Positions 1 to 12,200 of a DNA stretch of 64,000 nt are shown here, piece after piece. How positions within the stretch are numbered: the first letter of the stretch is position 1; every line of letters begins with the position of its first letter. This DNA comes from Cyathus striatus (taxonomy: Eukaryota > Basidiomycota > Agaricomycetes > Agaricales > Nidulariaceae), in contig JAOVFP010000002.1 of assembly GCA_025738555.1 (NCBI GenBank), forward strand, positions 4,092,001 through 4,156,000, written 5' to 3'. The notes beneath the pieces were generated by a model, which saw only the letters and a program-made list of their open reading frames with translations, was not told the origin of the DNA and searched no databases. The position numbers and the translations under genes were made by a program.

Positions 1-619
1 CGGATTCATAGCCTAATTTTAGGACTCTCTTCTTATGGACCTGTTTTCCTTGTCTTTCATGACAATAGCCAGGATATCAAGTATGACCATCTGTTAGAGT
101 TTTTCTTCTCATTAACGGACTATTCAGAGACCTGAACTCCCCCGCTATTCAAGCACCTTTGGAAGGGTTATCCCATATTTTACCGGACACTCTTCCCGAG
201 AATGGTATTTTCGTTGTCGACACATCTGACCTCATCGCCGCATTGCTTGGAAAAGGCTCAGGCGACAGGCAAGGTCTTCGGCAAACTTGCAATTTTTTGA
301 AAGTTGTTACGAAATTTTTGCACAATGCAGGAAATGATGCACATGTTAGTGCGGTCCTTTTTAGTATGTATGAACACGTGCTAATACACTTGTCTAGTAT
401 ACCCTGCTTTGCCTGAAAGTTATGGCTGAAGGAGGGCAGATAGATGCACAAAGGGAAAGCCGCTGGCCAAACCGTACAGCCGCCGGAGGAATACATGTCG
501 AACTCAAACCTTGGGAAGAAGATCCTGATTACTCGGATGAAGAGGGACTGTTGCCTTCTATGCAAGGCTACGATATGATGACGGGCGACGTGATTGAAAC
601 CGACAATTCAAAGGCATGA
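1..619 (+). CDS. Gfd2/YDR514C-like RNase H-fold protein, 3' end only
   Basis: The start lies outside the window; the reading frame is open from base 1. A short intron (about 93-127) and a second one (345-397) join three exons. Near the C-terminus the spliced product carries LHNAGNDAHYTL, the last exonuclease motif (H-N-A-G-N-D) of the Gfd2/YDR514C family. This family has a DEDD/RNase H-like fold and relates to yeast Gfd2, which is linked to mRNA export. Upstream, a hydrophobic strand (PVFLVFHD) fits an internal strand of the fold. An acidic tail (PWEEDPDYSDEEG) follows the domain. The catalytic first motif is beyond the window edge, so whether the enzyme is active cannot be judged. It converges with the ceramide synthase gene, with 206 bp between stops. 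Confidence 0.75.
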
Positions 620-825
620 TCCGAAGAACTACCAAGTGAAAGCACAACTTTTTCTGTAACACCATGTCTTCTTGTATCTTTAGATGTACGATATGAAATG
701 ACCAACACATGAATCCGATTTTAGAAATCTAGTAAGAATTAGTTATGACATGATATCATTCCATGAAATTGCAGACGAAAAACACCCAATACAGAAGTGT
801 ACTTCCATACTACTGCAATATAGTA

Positions 826-2611
826 TTAATCATCCTTAGGTTCGTTTTCACCGCCATCCTCATCATCAGAGCGATCATCATCAGCATCCTTAGTAACAAT
901 AGCCCTAAAAACTTGTTATTCTCACGTAAATGCAGAAAGTCGATGAATAACCTACCGGAGAAGAATGCGAACCATTAGATAGTACCAGAATAAATTTAGG
1001 AATTGCAAAAGGAGAATGGGAATAAAAACTTGATAGCGCATCCAGGGAACCAAATAAACACCCTCACTCCATTCCCATTTCTTAGCAGAATCGCTTTACA
1101 GGAAAGGTGAGCCTCGTCCTCAACAATTAGGACTTGTAATAACGTACGGAATCAATGGAAGCAGTTCGTACCAAACCGACCATAGAATTCGAATATTAAG
1201 ATAGTGACGGAAATAACTATAATGTTCAGTAAGCCAAATTACAAATAACCAAAAAACAGACGTACGTCCAAACACCAAAGAAGACGATAAAGGCATATAC
1301 CTTTGCCCTATTCCATTGAATGTAGTTCAAGAGTTTGGAGAACTACAGGAGATGTCAATACGGTGTCGAAACTCCAATTGTTCTAAAATTACACACAGCC
1401 AAAAACGTGTCAGGTATATCCATACTCATATAGACGGCATTTCCGATCAGTGTTAGATTAACAAGGTAACTCCATCTGACAAATAAGTCAATACGTGATT
1501 CACATAAGGAGTCAGTCAACATACCCAACCAACCAAAGAGTTACCATGTGATGAGCAACGAGTTCATAGTAATCCTTTCGCGGTTTTTCCAGTCCAAGAA
1601 CGAGCACTATTAGTTGCTGACACCAGTATGAGAATTGCATAAGATAGTAACGCTTTAATTCGGGCTTCATGTCCCAATGAGGATAATCTTGAGTTGAACG
1701 TAAATAAATACGCGTTCCTTTAAAGTGTAGCTGTCCTTACCTATCCAAAAGTACTCAGTTCGGTACCACGAAGTAGGAAGCTGCGACATGACGCGCTAGA
1801 AGTGAAATGTGTAGCGTAAATGTATCGCTGCATCTCGAAGAAAAAAAACAAGAGCCATACATATCCCCAAGCACCGAAAATCATGAAGTACACAAGCGCG
1901 TAGAATTGTTCACCAAACCTCTCGATCTTTGCTGAGCGTTTAAGGCCGAAGTATTTCGCGAGAGGACGCGAGACATAGATGTAGAGTGACTGTCGAACCA
2001 ACGAGAAGAAAATAATGTAGTATGCAAGGAAGAGAAGGTCATAGTAACTTTTTGCGTATCGAGAGTCATCGGGAGCAGACGCAGAAACATGCCCAGAAAG
2101 GAGAAAAACATGTGCGAAAGGGTTTGGAGCACCCGGAGAGACGTAGGGGGATAAAATCTGCCAGTTGAAATAGCCGATTATAGGTATAATGAGGAGTTTG
2201 ATAGACGATGCTACGAAGTAAAGTAAGAAGACCGGTCAATACAACGCAGTACGAAATGGTACCCGGTTCAACAGCCCATAGCAGCCATGGAGGCACAGGT
2301 CGTCCATTTGCTAAAGTGGCAGTGGCGGGACTAGCGGGTGAAGCGCTACGCGGAGTAGGAGACTCTGAACCGAAAGGACTGGAGAAACAAAGAAAATGAG
2401 TTGCGAACTGAGATGAGAGTAGAAATGATTCACGTCTGAGGCATAAAAGGTCCTGCAAGATGGTGATTTGGGTCATGTCTAAGAGAAGGTAAGTGGGACT
2501 AAAGTGAGGTATCAGAGGCACGAACTCTATGTTTTGGAAGATCTTGATAGAGGCGGCTCGTTTCCTGGACCTGTGGGCGAGTGGTTTTGGAGACATGGTG
2601 AGGGAAGGCAA
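826..2611 (-). CDS. Ceramide synthase (Lag1/Lac1, TLC domain)
   Basis: ER membrane enzyme that joins fatty acyl-CoA to a sphingoid base. After splicing, the product reads as a full Lag1 protein: an upstream segment WLLWAVEP, then VRQSLYIYVSRPLAKYFGLK opening the TLC domain, RFGEQFYALVYF, a transmembrane stretch, YWCQQLIVLVLGLEKPRKDY, and the Lag1 motif ELVAHHMVT with the paired catalytic histidines. SYLVNLTLIGNAVYMSMDIP, LNYIQWNRAKVYAF and WYYLMVRILLR complete the membrane core. The tail is acidic (DADDDRSDDEDGGENE), typical of fungal Lag1. At least six introns were located. The stop (826-828) is clear. The start is less so: the first ~90 residues are low in similarity and could hold another intron; ATG at 2611 or 2596 are the best candidates. 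It is divergent from the exonuclease gene across a purine-rich spacer. Confidence 0.93.
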
Positions 2612-2698
2612 GGAAGAAAAGGGAAGAGGGGAGAGGGGAGAGGAATAGAGGGAAGACGAAGAAGAAAGAGAGTTGAGAGGAAGACAAGGAGAGGACAG
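2598..2698 (+). repeat. Polypurine tract between divergent genes
   Basis: About 100 bases are almost entirely A and G on the plus strand (runs such as gaggggagaggggagagg). The tract sits at the 5' side of the ceramide synthase gene and upstream of the exonuclease gene. It may overlap the first codons of the former. Such tracts are common in basidiomycete promoters; no function is shown here. Confidence 0.6.
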
Positions 2699-2799
2699 AA
2701 AAACGGGTTGCTCGGTGTTATGTTCGGAAGTATGTAATGCTCTTGGGATCAGCGGAAACTGCTGCCAGTGCTGCCACTTCGCTAGTATCTCCTGTAATT

Positions 2800-4636
2800 A
2801 TGTTCTCCTCTCTCCGTCTTTTTCATACATTGCCTTGCCCCGATGCTCCTGACTGCACTCGTCTTTCCTGTCTCTTTTCACATCGCATCGACCTTCCACC
2901 CCAGCCTGCACTCGACATTCCCATTACTCTACCTGCTACTCGTGTCTCCGCCAGTTCACCCCCTCAGTCTCTTCTTCCCATTAAACGCCCCGGGCCATCT
3001 TCTCTTCCCACTTCAGAACCCCCTCGTAAGCTTCAGAAGGTTACCCCAGGTCCCCTCCGCAAGCCTGTTGCGTTGCCGTCTGCATCTCAGCCTACCGTCT
3101 GTTCTTCTTGTGCATTCGGAAGTGTCTCTCCCTCATCATATTCATTGACAGACTGGCGTACCAATCTTAAAGGTTCCCGCTGCTCAGTCTCAAGTTCCCA
3201 TTCCCGTCAGACAGGTAAGTTTTGCACTTTGCCCGCAGACTTGTCTTGCCGCACTAATTTATTCATGAAGACCATGTTAAAGACTCTTTATGATCATTTT
3301 TCTGTACTTTATGAGGCCGTTCTACCTCAAAATCCCACTTTAGCCTCAGAACACGCTCTTAGACAAGAGGAGGAAGTATATAAGAAATCCACCAAATTTA
3401 CTTACCGTCCTGTCCGTAAAGATATACACTTAACTTTTACTCTCTGGTTTTGATGACGTTACAGGCAGTCATTCAGTGTGCAGCTGCTCTGAAAAGGAGA
3501 ACGCGTCCAACATCTGCAAGTCATCCATCTGTTGGGACTGATGGAGAAATAGCTACTCGAGAAGAAGAAGCAAAATCCATTCAAGCCTTGCATTTAACGC
3601 GTGAGCATTTAGAGTCGCTGATGATACCGTTAAACGATTTCGAAAAATGGGGCTACTTTGCTAATATTCCTGACGGCCCTGGTGGCGACCAACCCAGCCT
3701 CGAGGGAAAGATCACGAAATGCGAGCGATGTGCTCAACCCTTTATGGTTAAGCGAATGGAGGAGGCTGATGAATGTATATTTCACTGGGGAAAGCCATAC
3801 TCCGTCAAGGTCAATGGTATGCGTCTCATCGCTAGTAATCTCGTATGTTGTATTTCACATATCGTTCAGGTTCCAAAACACGTATATATACGTGTTGCTC
3901 AAGGCCAGTGGCTGATAGTGAAGGTTGCACTCATGGCCACCACGTCTTTTACGAGTCCGACCCAGATATTCTGCATTCTCGATACCCATTTTCGTATCTA
4001 AAACCGTCAGAAGAGGCTACCACTGCCTTGGATGTTGCAGCAATGGACTGCGAGATGGTATACAGTACTGGTGGAATGCGGATAGCACGCGTTTCTGTCG
4101 TAAATGGTTCCGGAAAGATTGTATTCGATGAACTCGTAAAAATGGATGACGGCGTACATGTTATGCATGTTATACAATTCTTGCCTTTCGATTGTAGTCA
4201 TACTGACCTCTTTGTTACAGTGATTACATTACTCGTTTCTCCGGCATCACCAAAGAATCTCATGCCAATGCACGTCTATCTCTAATTGCTATACGCAAGT
4301 CTCTGGACTCCTTGCTTAGCAAGGATACAATTCTCGTTGGTCATGCACTTGAGAACGACCTGAAGGCATTAAGAATTGTTCACCATAGATGCGTGGATAC
4401 TGCGGTTCTTTTTCCACATCGTGTAGGCGCTCCTTATCGAAGATCCCTGAAAGATATGTACGTGCCTTTTTCTTCCTCGTAATTTACAGAGTTAACATAC
4501 CTATTGTAGTGTTCGCGAAAAGCTCGGAAAATTGATCCAGACTGGGGATGAGACTGTTGGTCATTCATCAGCAGAAGATGCAATTGCAACACTAGACCTT
4601 GTTCGGTGGCATGTTATAAATACACGGAAAGCATAA
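2800..4636 (+). CDS. REX1/REX3-type RNA exonuclease (DEDDh)
   Basis: Predicted 3'-5' exonuclease that trims RNA ends in the nucleus (REXO1/Rex3 family). The N-terminus has the family's cysteine/histidine patch (CPDAPDCTRLSCLFSH). A Pro/Ser-rich linker follows, then a conserved block beginning TGVPILKVPAAQSQVPIPVR. A second Cys pair lies at KCERCAQPF, and the exonuclease domain is C-terminal: motif I AMDCEMVYS (D-x-E), motif II VGHALENDLKAL, motif III HSSAEDAIATLDL (H-x4-D). All four acidic residues and the histidine are present. Introns were placed by frame, including ones near 3101-3156, 3210-3267, 4160-4225 and around 4455-4509. The start at 2800 (MFSSLRLF) matches the family; an in-frame ATG 63 bp upstream is possible. 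Human REXO1 is much longer, so this is closer to the yeast Rex3 length class. Confidence 0.9.
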
Positions 4637-4859
4637 AGCCTTATGCGCATTTGGGGGGGTGCCACGAAAAAATTGTCTCTCTTCGAATTTGGCAATCCTT
4701 TATAGCAGTGCTTTGCATACATTTTAAAGTATTATTGTATAATACAACACCATATATTGAAATATATCCATGAATGTTTATCTCACATTTATCACTTTAG
4801 ATCTATGCTACGTTGGGATCTGATTCGAGCTCATAAGAATATTGATTGCCCAGTCCTAC

Positions 4860-6367
4860 TTAAAAGAGTGTGACAGATGAAACCAGCGACGAAGATGTCA
4901 CCTCAAGGACAATTCCATCGTATCCATACACTGCAGAAGCGGGTACGTCAGCATAGTGAGATATAATGGTTTCGAGTCCCTACAATGTGATCTTGCACTC
5001 GGAAGCGTCAAAATCGGTTCTTCATCTGTTCGGTCGAAGTCCATGGATGCAGGTGCCTTCTGAGGACTCAAGAAGTGGCTTATTGTTTCAAACTAATAAT
5101 AAAAAATAGGTAAGAAAACAACTGGAAAGAGTAGAAACAGCGGATCTTATACCCTATCGTAAAAACGCTTCCTTGGAGGTGTATCTTGATACGTAAGTTA
5201 ATGTAGAAAAATGCTTAAAATGAATGTGGTACTACCATCTTCATCATCTTCAGGACTTCCTTCAATTTCCCAATTACAACGCTTATAACTTTGGAAAAGA
5301 GGTGTACCGGGCTACGAAGGTCAGTTAGATACCACCTTAGCAAGGAAATGCACATGCTAACAATATTAGAATGAAGAATTATTTTTTTGACAACATGTGC
5401 CTTTCCGGATAGGAGGAAATCAATTCCGTGCTGGAAATAGTTGTAAAAATCTAAGTGAAAGTGTCAGACAAATCAAAAGCTTGTCCTCTAGTAGCCATAC
5501 ACCCAGTGTTTTCTTCATTGCCTACTGTTGTGCCAGTAGAGTGTATTTTCATACGATCGTCTTCTTTATAGTAGGTTCGCAACGGAGGGCCGAGGTCAAC
5601 TAGCAGGTCTTGGGCGGTAGTTTCACCAATGCGGATATGCAATGATTTCTGTCCTGAAGTGGGATAGAGGTATAGAATAACACCATCATGAACCTACACA
5701 ACCATTATAAAGGACCTCCATTAAGTCGAGAAGTTACTCACCTTTATCACAGCTCGGACAATATCACCTTTCATAAATGAGTTCTCTGCGACTTCTTCAA
5801 AGGCGTCTTTGGATTCTTTGGCGCTATTCTCATTCCGTTCACATATCATAACACGCTTTATTTCCTGCATGCGGTCCATATTATCTGTAGTTTTCACGCT
5901 ATCAGATATGGGGTCTTCGTCAAATGCAAACCTTAGTCCAGGGTAGCATAAATCAGTCCCGTTAAAGGTGGGCCCAAAGGCGCGCTTCACGCCAACGACA
6001 CGAAGAACCTCCTCAATAGAGGAGAGAATATTCTGCTGATATCTTAAGATAACGGGGGGATTTGGGTCTCGTAACCTTCGTATACATATGGTATGCAGAC
6101 GCTGATTCACTGCGGAAAAGAATAGATCTAAGTGTGGGCGAATGTGAACCACGACTGGTGTGATAGCCGAATTATCTGGATCATATTTAATGTCGATCTT
6201 GGGGAAGACATGTTGAAGTTGCCTGAGTCGGTCAAGTATTGACCAGAGTGAAGCACCTTAAAAGAGGTGTTAGGGTAAGTAATGAGAGGCGTACTGCAAA
6301 GAGCACCGATGTCGAACATTCCCAAGCCAGCCCCGGGTCTTATCTCCACATCTAATGTCGAGTACAT
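4860..6367 (-). CDS. PHAF1/UPF0183 (C16orf70) family protein
   Basis: Homologue of human phagosome assembly factor 1, an autophagy-linked protein of about 400 residues. The N-terminus reads STLDVEIRPGAGLGMFDIG, matching the family's opening LDLEVVPERSLG. After a short intron it continues LRQLQHVFPKIDIKYDP, then VVHIRPHLDLFFSAVNQRLH, where the family is conserved. The second half has LGPPLRTYYKEDDRMKIHS and YFYNYFQHGIDFLLSG, which align with the human segment around its KMKIHS and YFFNYF. It ends with YGYDGIVLEVTSSS. Eight or so exons were pieced together with consistent GT-AG sites, and the stop is at 4860-4862. The start is ambiguous between 6367 and 6379 because both ATGs are in frame. It is divergent from DPB2. 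The molecular function in fungi is not established. Confidence 0.85.
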
Positions 6368-6542
6368 AGAAAATAACAAGATTTAAGAACTGAACGTGAA
6401 CAAGGATAGAAGGGTCGCAGGCTGAATGCCTTGGTACACCTGTAATTCAACTGTAATTAGATAGCAGGCGAGCCGAGTCGAGCGTGATAGCAGCAACTCC
6501 CTTTTTGGGACCAACTGAAAGTGACACCATGTGACGTGACAA

Positions 6543-6657
6543 ACGCGTATGTCACTTGAGCCTGTTGGCCTTATTGCCCTTGGGTTTCACGCAACCCAAA
6601 CGCAACCACCGAACATCTACTCATCTACTTAACAACATCAAAACGTCCTTGACGCGT
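6543..6657. promoter_or_regulatory. Two ACGCGT (MCB-like) sites before DPB2
   Basis: ACGCGT occurs at 6543-6548 and at 6652-6657, the second one ending 3 bp before the DPB2 start codon. In yeasts this hexamer is the MBF binding site (MCB) in promoters of S-phase genes, and DNA polymerase epsilon subunits are classic targets. Use of the site here is inferred. Confidence 0.45.
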
Positions 6658-6660
6658 CTA

Positions 6661-8854
6661 ATGGCCGATTCCCAACAACGAACTATAATAAAGGTATGCA
6701 TGTCTTTCAAGTGTGCTGCTTTGACCCATGCCTTTTAAAATCCTTCAGGTTTTCCGGAAGTTTAGCAATTCCCTCGGTCCAGAAGCCATTCAACTCGTGG
6801 AAAGTATTCTCGATCAGCACGGCATATCTCCAGAAGATGTTGAATCTAGTGTCGAAATGCTGGCAAAAGAGTACAATAAACAAGATGGTCGGTTCAACAT
6901 TTGTCATTTGGCCAGAGCTACAGTGACCCAGTATCATGTCGGTAGATGCAACGATGAAGGTGTCAATCGAAATACTTCGACGCGTCCATGAATCACTGCA
7001 AGATCAGGGGCAACTTGCGGAATCTGAAAAGGAGGTCATTGACCCCGAAAGTCATATATTTTTCATTGATGCCTTTGAAATGCCAAGATGGCAATGGTCT
7101 TATGAACGAGGGACATTTGAGAAGTAAACTATAAAACAAACACCATCCGCGTTGTTGATGCTTACAATTTTGATGTATAGAGTGAACACGCCTTTGACTT
7201 CTGCGGGTTCTGCTGATTCTCGCGTCGCTTCTATACGAGATCGGCTCAACATCATAAGGCAATGCGTTCTTAGGAACGAGCATTTTGCCCCATCTACTCT
7301 CCCTTCTCGAGATCGAGAACGGCTTGTGACGGCATGTTTTTTTTTTGAATAAAACGGGCTATTTTATTGACGAAATCCACCATAGCTAAAATCTACGAAA
7401 CAACTCTTGGGTCGCCCAGGCCAGCGTTTTCTCTTGTTGGGAATGCTTGCCCACAATAAAGAAGGGAAAATATGTTTAGAAGATGCAGATGGCAGTGTTG
7501 AACTTGACTTCATGTTCCTTGTAAGCAGTTTCTTCGAATAGCTAACGTTATTATACAAGCGATAACAGGACGAACCAGGTGAAGGAATATTTACTGAAGG
7601 ATGTTTCGCATTAGTAGAAGGCGAATACACTGAAGATGCTGTCCTTGAAGTAATTGCTATGGGACAACCTCCATGTGAGCCACGAGAGACTGCAAGGTTA
7701 GTGGCTTTCCAATGAAGGCTGGCTACTCACTCCGTCGTTAAAGATCTACGTACGGTCATATCGACTTCCTTGGTAAAGGTCCTACATCATTACTGGAAGA
7801 CGTACGTACATTTTCCTGCGTGTGGTGCCTATTTAAATTTACATGAAGTAGACTCAACTAGCAACTCGCGTCCGAGAAGACCTTCCGGACCTTCATTTTT
7901 TCTTTCTTTCGGATGTCTGGTTAGATCACCCTCATACATTCCCAGGACTGCAAAAGATGTTTGATAACTGCATTGAAAACAACTTCATCCCAAAAGCCAT
8001 CATTTTATGTGGAAATTTTGCCAGTCATGCGATTGCACATGGAAACGGAAGAGATGTCCAGCGATATCAAGGTATGCGATCGAATCTAGTTCCAAAACTG
8101 CTGTTTATTGTACCTTCAGAGAACTTTGATGTACTGGCTGATTTAATAGCTTCGTATCCTGCGATAACTCGGAACACAAATTTTGTTCTAGTACCTGGCC
8201 CTATGGATATCACCGCCAACTCTGTGTATCCTCGAAGGCCACTCTTGTCAACATTTGTTGCGCGTCTAAAATCTCGCGTGCCTAAAATTCATTTCGCTTC
8301 GAATCCTTGTCGCATCAAATTCTTTGACCAGGAGATTGTTGTGTTCAGGGAAGATCTGATGTCCAAAATGCTGAGAAATACGGTCAGAGCGAAATCGAAC
8401 ATTGAAAGTAAAGACTTGAAAAAATATGTGAGGTTAATAATACCTTTTCATAATTTCTCACTTTCGATTCTACTCTAGTTAGTGCAAACTATTTTGGATC
8501 AGGGACACCTTAACCCTCTGACTATTCAGATTCAACCTACATTGTCAGATTATGATCATTCACTTCGCCTATACCCGCTGCCCACTACGGTTGGTTTCTA
8601 ATGTGATAACGGTCATGTCAAATTCACAATTTCTATTAGGTGGTGCTCGCAGATAAATATGACCATTATAATGTCACGTACACTGGATGTCATGTATTCA
8701 ATCCTGGGCGTTTCGTCAGTAACTCACTAACATTCTACACATACAAGCCTGCGGAAGTCAACTCTGAAGAGTGGTATGCCAGCTTTCAGGCCGCGTATCT
8801 GTATTACTGCTCATGATGATAATTTTCAGTGTATTAGACGTTGATTCCTCTTAA
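6661..8854 (+). CDS. DNA polymerase epsilon subunit B (DPB2)
   Basis: Second-largest subunit of the leading-strand replicative polymerase; it links the catalytic subunit to the CMG helicase. The N-terminal helical domain is seen in [20 protein letters not shown] and [20 protein letters not shown]. The OB-fold region follows, with [20 protein letters not shown] and [20 protein letters not shown]. The calcineurin-like (inactivated phosphoesterase) domain is visible as [42 protein letters not shown] and [20 protein letters not shown]. The C-terminus has [20 protein letters not shown] and ends CVLDVDSS. About ten introns are needed. The start is the first ATG of a continuous conserved N-terminus, in a tiny first exon. 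Like other B subunits, it lacks a full set of phosphoesterase metal ligands. Confidence 0.94.
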
Positions 8855-9231
8855 ATTTGCATGAGTTTTCGTTAACAGATCGTGTAATATATAATTCTGA
8901 TATATTATTATGAGGGACAAGAGAAAATTTGAATTAAATTTGACGCGTATTTAAGGATTTCAAGTATGTAACGCGTTTGACTTCGACAACATGTAACTGT
9001 TGAACAATGAATGAATTGGATACGCGTTATGGTCACGTGATTGATTCTGCGAACTGTCGGATTTTTTAACCTTAGGTATTTATACTACAGTATTTACTTT
9101 CCGTCTCAATACTGTCTATAACAGATTCTTTTTGTTCACGGCCCCGCCACTAAACTTCTCTGGCTTTCATTCAACTTTCACTGGTCCGCAAATTGATTTT
9201 AAGTACACCTCTGTGGAAGTCGTAGCCTGAG
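8855..9231. promoter_or_regulatory. RdRP upstream region with three ACGCGT sites
   Basis: This 377-bp AT-rich spacer between DPB2 and the RdRP gene carries ACGCGT at 8943-8948, 8971-8976 and 9022-9027, plus a CACGTG at 9034. No coding potential was seen. Three copies of one hexamer within 85 bp is more than chance predicts, but no role has been shown. Confidence 0.4.
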
Positions 9232-12200
9232 ATGACACCGACAGAAGACTGTCAACATTATTTGAGAACCGAGTTTGAACATACTAAAGGTTGGTTCGTT
9301 TTTTTTTTTGTTATTGAATCGAATTGCCAAGTACTTATAGAACTTCCCGACGTGATATGCTTGAATCATGAAACTCCCACTCCGGAAATACCAGATATTT
9401 CGCTGCCATCCCCTTCGCAGGTTGGTTTGATCACAATTTAGTACTTGCTGTACAATGGAGCCATGTTAAAAGAGCTTTTTTGCGCTATTTCGTTAACTAC
9501 TTTCCATTTGAACTATTTTAATGTATGGTATCCCAACAGAGTAGTATTTATGTCGATGATGGAACGGAAGAAGCTATCATGGCGTATTCAAGTATGTATT
9601 TTGCTTAATCTTATCAGCCCAGGGCTAATTGCACAATCAAAAATGATTCATAGTTGAGGAGAATATAATGGATCAAAATCCTCCACTCTCGGGTACTACA
9701 ACCTCGTCTAGCCTTGTAAAGCGAAAAGCAGATGACTCGCCTGAGAATTTACGTGCAAAATTTCCCAGGACAATTGAAGATGCGGAAACTCCCTTCGACG
9801 ACTCACTTTCAGCAGATGTAAAAGAGTCTGAGCGAAGTGACCTTATAATTATAGTAGGCTGGTTGTTTGGTTAGAAAAAGTGTAGACTCACTATTTGTAG
9901 TCACCACCTACTCATCAGCAACGGTACTTCGAAGCACGAAAGCTTCCTTATGGCTGCCAATACGAAATCGCCCGCCTCGTCAGCCTGGGGCTTATTCGCT
10001 ACGAAGAGATCGAAACTGATGACATTGATGGACTAGCGAAAATGGAAACAAACGAAATCGCAGCACCCGCAACTGCAAAATCCCTTCTCAAAGCTAAAAA
10101 GGATGATAGTAAGTCAACTATACCTGCATAACTGTATCTGAGAGTGCCTTTCTAGCGACCTGGGAGAGATTATTTGCAAAGGAGATTTCTGCGAGGGTAA
10201 GCAGTTCTTCGATGAAGGAGGAGAATTCTTGATCCTAATCATAGGTAGTCTCCCTGGAAAGAATTGGACAAAGAGGAAGAGGCGCTAAAAACTGATAAAT
10301 ATATGGGACTAGGTGTCAATGCAGAGGTTCAAGGGTGGTATGGAGGAAGAGTTCATTTTCGTGCAGTTCTCAGAGACCAAGAAGATAAGACTGCAAAACG
10401 TCTGCAGCTTAAACTTGTTCTTGAAAGGGCAGAACTTGGGACTTCTTATCGTTTCGCAAGGCAATTTGGAAGCAGAAGCTTCATTAAGCTGAAGCTGAAA
10501 CTATCGAGGAATAACAAGTATAGCTCTGAGCTATTTGACTATCTTGTGAAGCCTTTCGTCATTTGTGGTGGTGTCTTTCGTGCATTTTTTGCAAAAGATG
10601 CTAATATCTTCTTGGTAAAAACCAATGAAATATATGATAGTTCATCTGGAATCATAAAAGAATCAATTCCTGGGGTGCTTCCTTTTTCTTTTCTTGAATT
10701 TTTGGGTGCATACAACATGCTAGATTGGGATCTTTCCCAGGTATGTCTTACTCTTGTAGTTTGTCTCCTGTAACTAATTCAGCAACTATAGACCATGGCA
10801 AAATGGGCGTCGCGTTTTGCTCTGGGACTCTCCAACTCAGCTCCTGGATTTTTGCTAGACAAGAACCGCCTTGTATTAGGATGTGATATCGGTCTGTTTC
10901 TGGGGTTAAACCTCAAATATTCTATAACTAAATACCCCCGCTCTCAGTCAGCGATGCAGGCTCGGATATGACTGATGGCGCAGGAACGATTAATAAGGCA
11001 GGATTGCTATTCCTTCGCCATAAATTTGACTGGGATGCGACGCCTAGTGCTGTTCAAGTACGGATCTGGGGAAGCAAAGTTAGTCATTATAGCACCGATC
11101 CTTCATATACTCACTACGACCAAGGGACTTCTTGTCTTTGACAGAGATGACAAAGATGATCAACCGCTGGTCACACTTTCGCCTTCTCAAATTAAAATAC
11201 ATTACCCAATGGCAGATACCTCCCCTGACCAAGCCAATCTAATCATAGATGTTCTCCGATCATCTCATACAAGAACTCCTTGTCGCTTATCCACTGAAGT
11301 CATTATTAATCTCTCTGAAAATGGAGTACCTTATTCGGCCTTTATCCAGCTCCTAAAGCAAGGTCTCGATGAATTAGTTCAGCCCCTTCTGAATTGGAGT
11401 GGTCCTAAGGCAATGCAGAATTTGTGGATCACATTACAACGCATGGGAGGTGTTATGGCTGCACGCCGAGCTCGGGAAGAAGTTGGACTTGCACGTGTCA
11501 AAGGCTTGTCAGAGCGGGATTTTGAAGAAGCTGAGAATGATGATGAAGATGAGCTTCAACTAAATGCAACTGAACAACGCTCCTTCGCCTGGTGGGGCGA
11601 TGAGTGTAGTGGCTGCCCCTCGGGTCTTGAGGAAACTGTTATGTACCTACTTGACTCCGGATTCACACCTGACAACTGCTTTATTCTACGTGATAAACTA
11701 GAGAAGATTGTTAAAAGCCGCATTAAAGATTATATCAAGACGTACAAAATCAATGTCCCTATGTCTGCAATTGCCTTCCTCGTCCCAGGTTTGTATACAT
11801 CTAAACATCTGGTCTTAGCATCTTAACTACATAACAATAGATAGACATGGGGTTCTCGAATCAGGCGAGGTATTTTTCAAGTGTTCAAGACGACACCTAC
11901 GAAACTATGATGGTCTTGAAACAGACCTTATCGTAGGTGACATCCTTCTTACAAGGCATCCCTGCAAACTTCCAACAGATGTTCAAAAGGTATTCTAAGA
12001 GTAATTTTCATCTTCTGTGTTACTCACGGCTCTGAGCTGTAGTGGAAAGCTGTAGATAAGCCAGAACTTCATTATCTTACCGATGTGATTGTTTGTTCTA
12101 CCAAAGGAAATCGCCGGGCCGCAGATTTTCTAGCTGGGGGTAAATTTGTGCTTGATACTTGATCTCATGATAGCGATCTGAATGTTTTTCATTAAAGGTG

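Noticed and set aside
763..978. Plus-strand open frame of 71 codons
   Set aside because: It overlaps the last exon of the ceramide synthase gene on the other strand, whose acidic tail and stop are clear.
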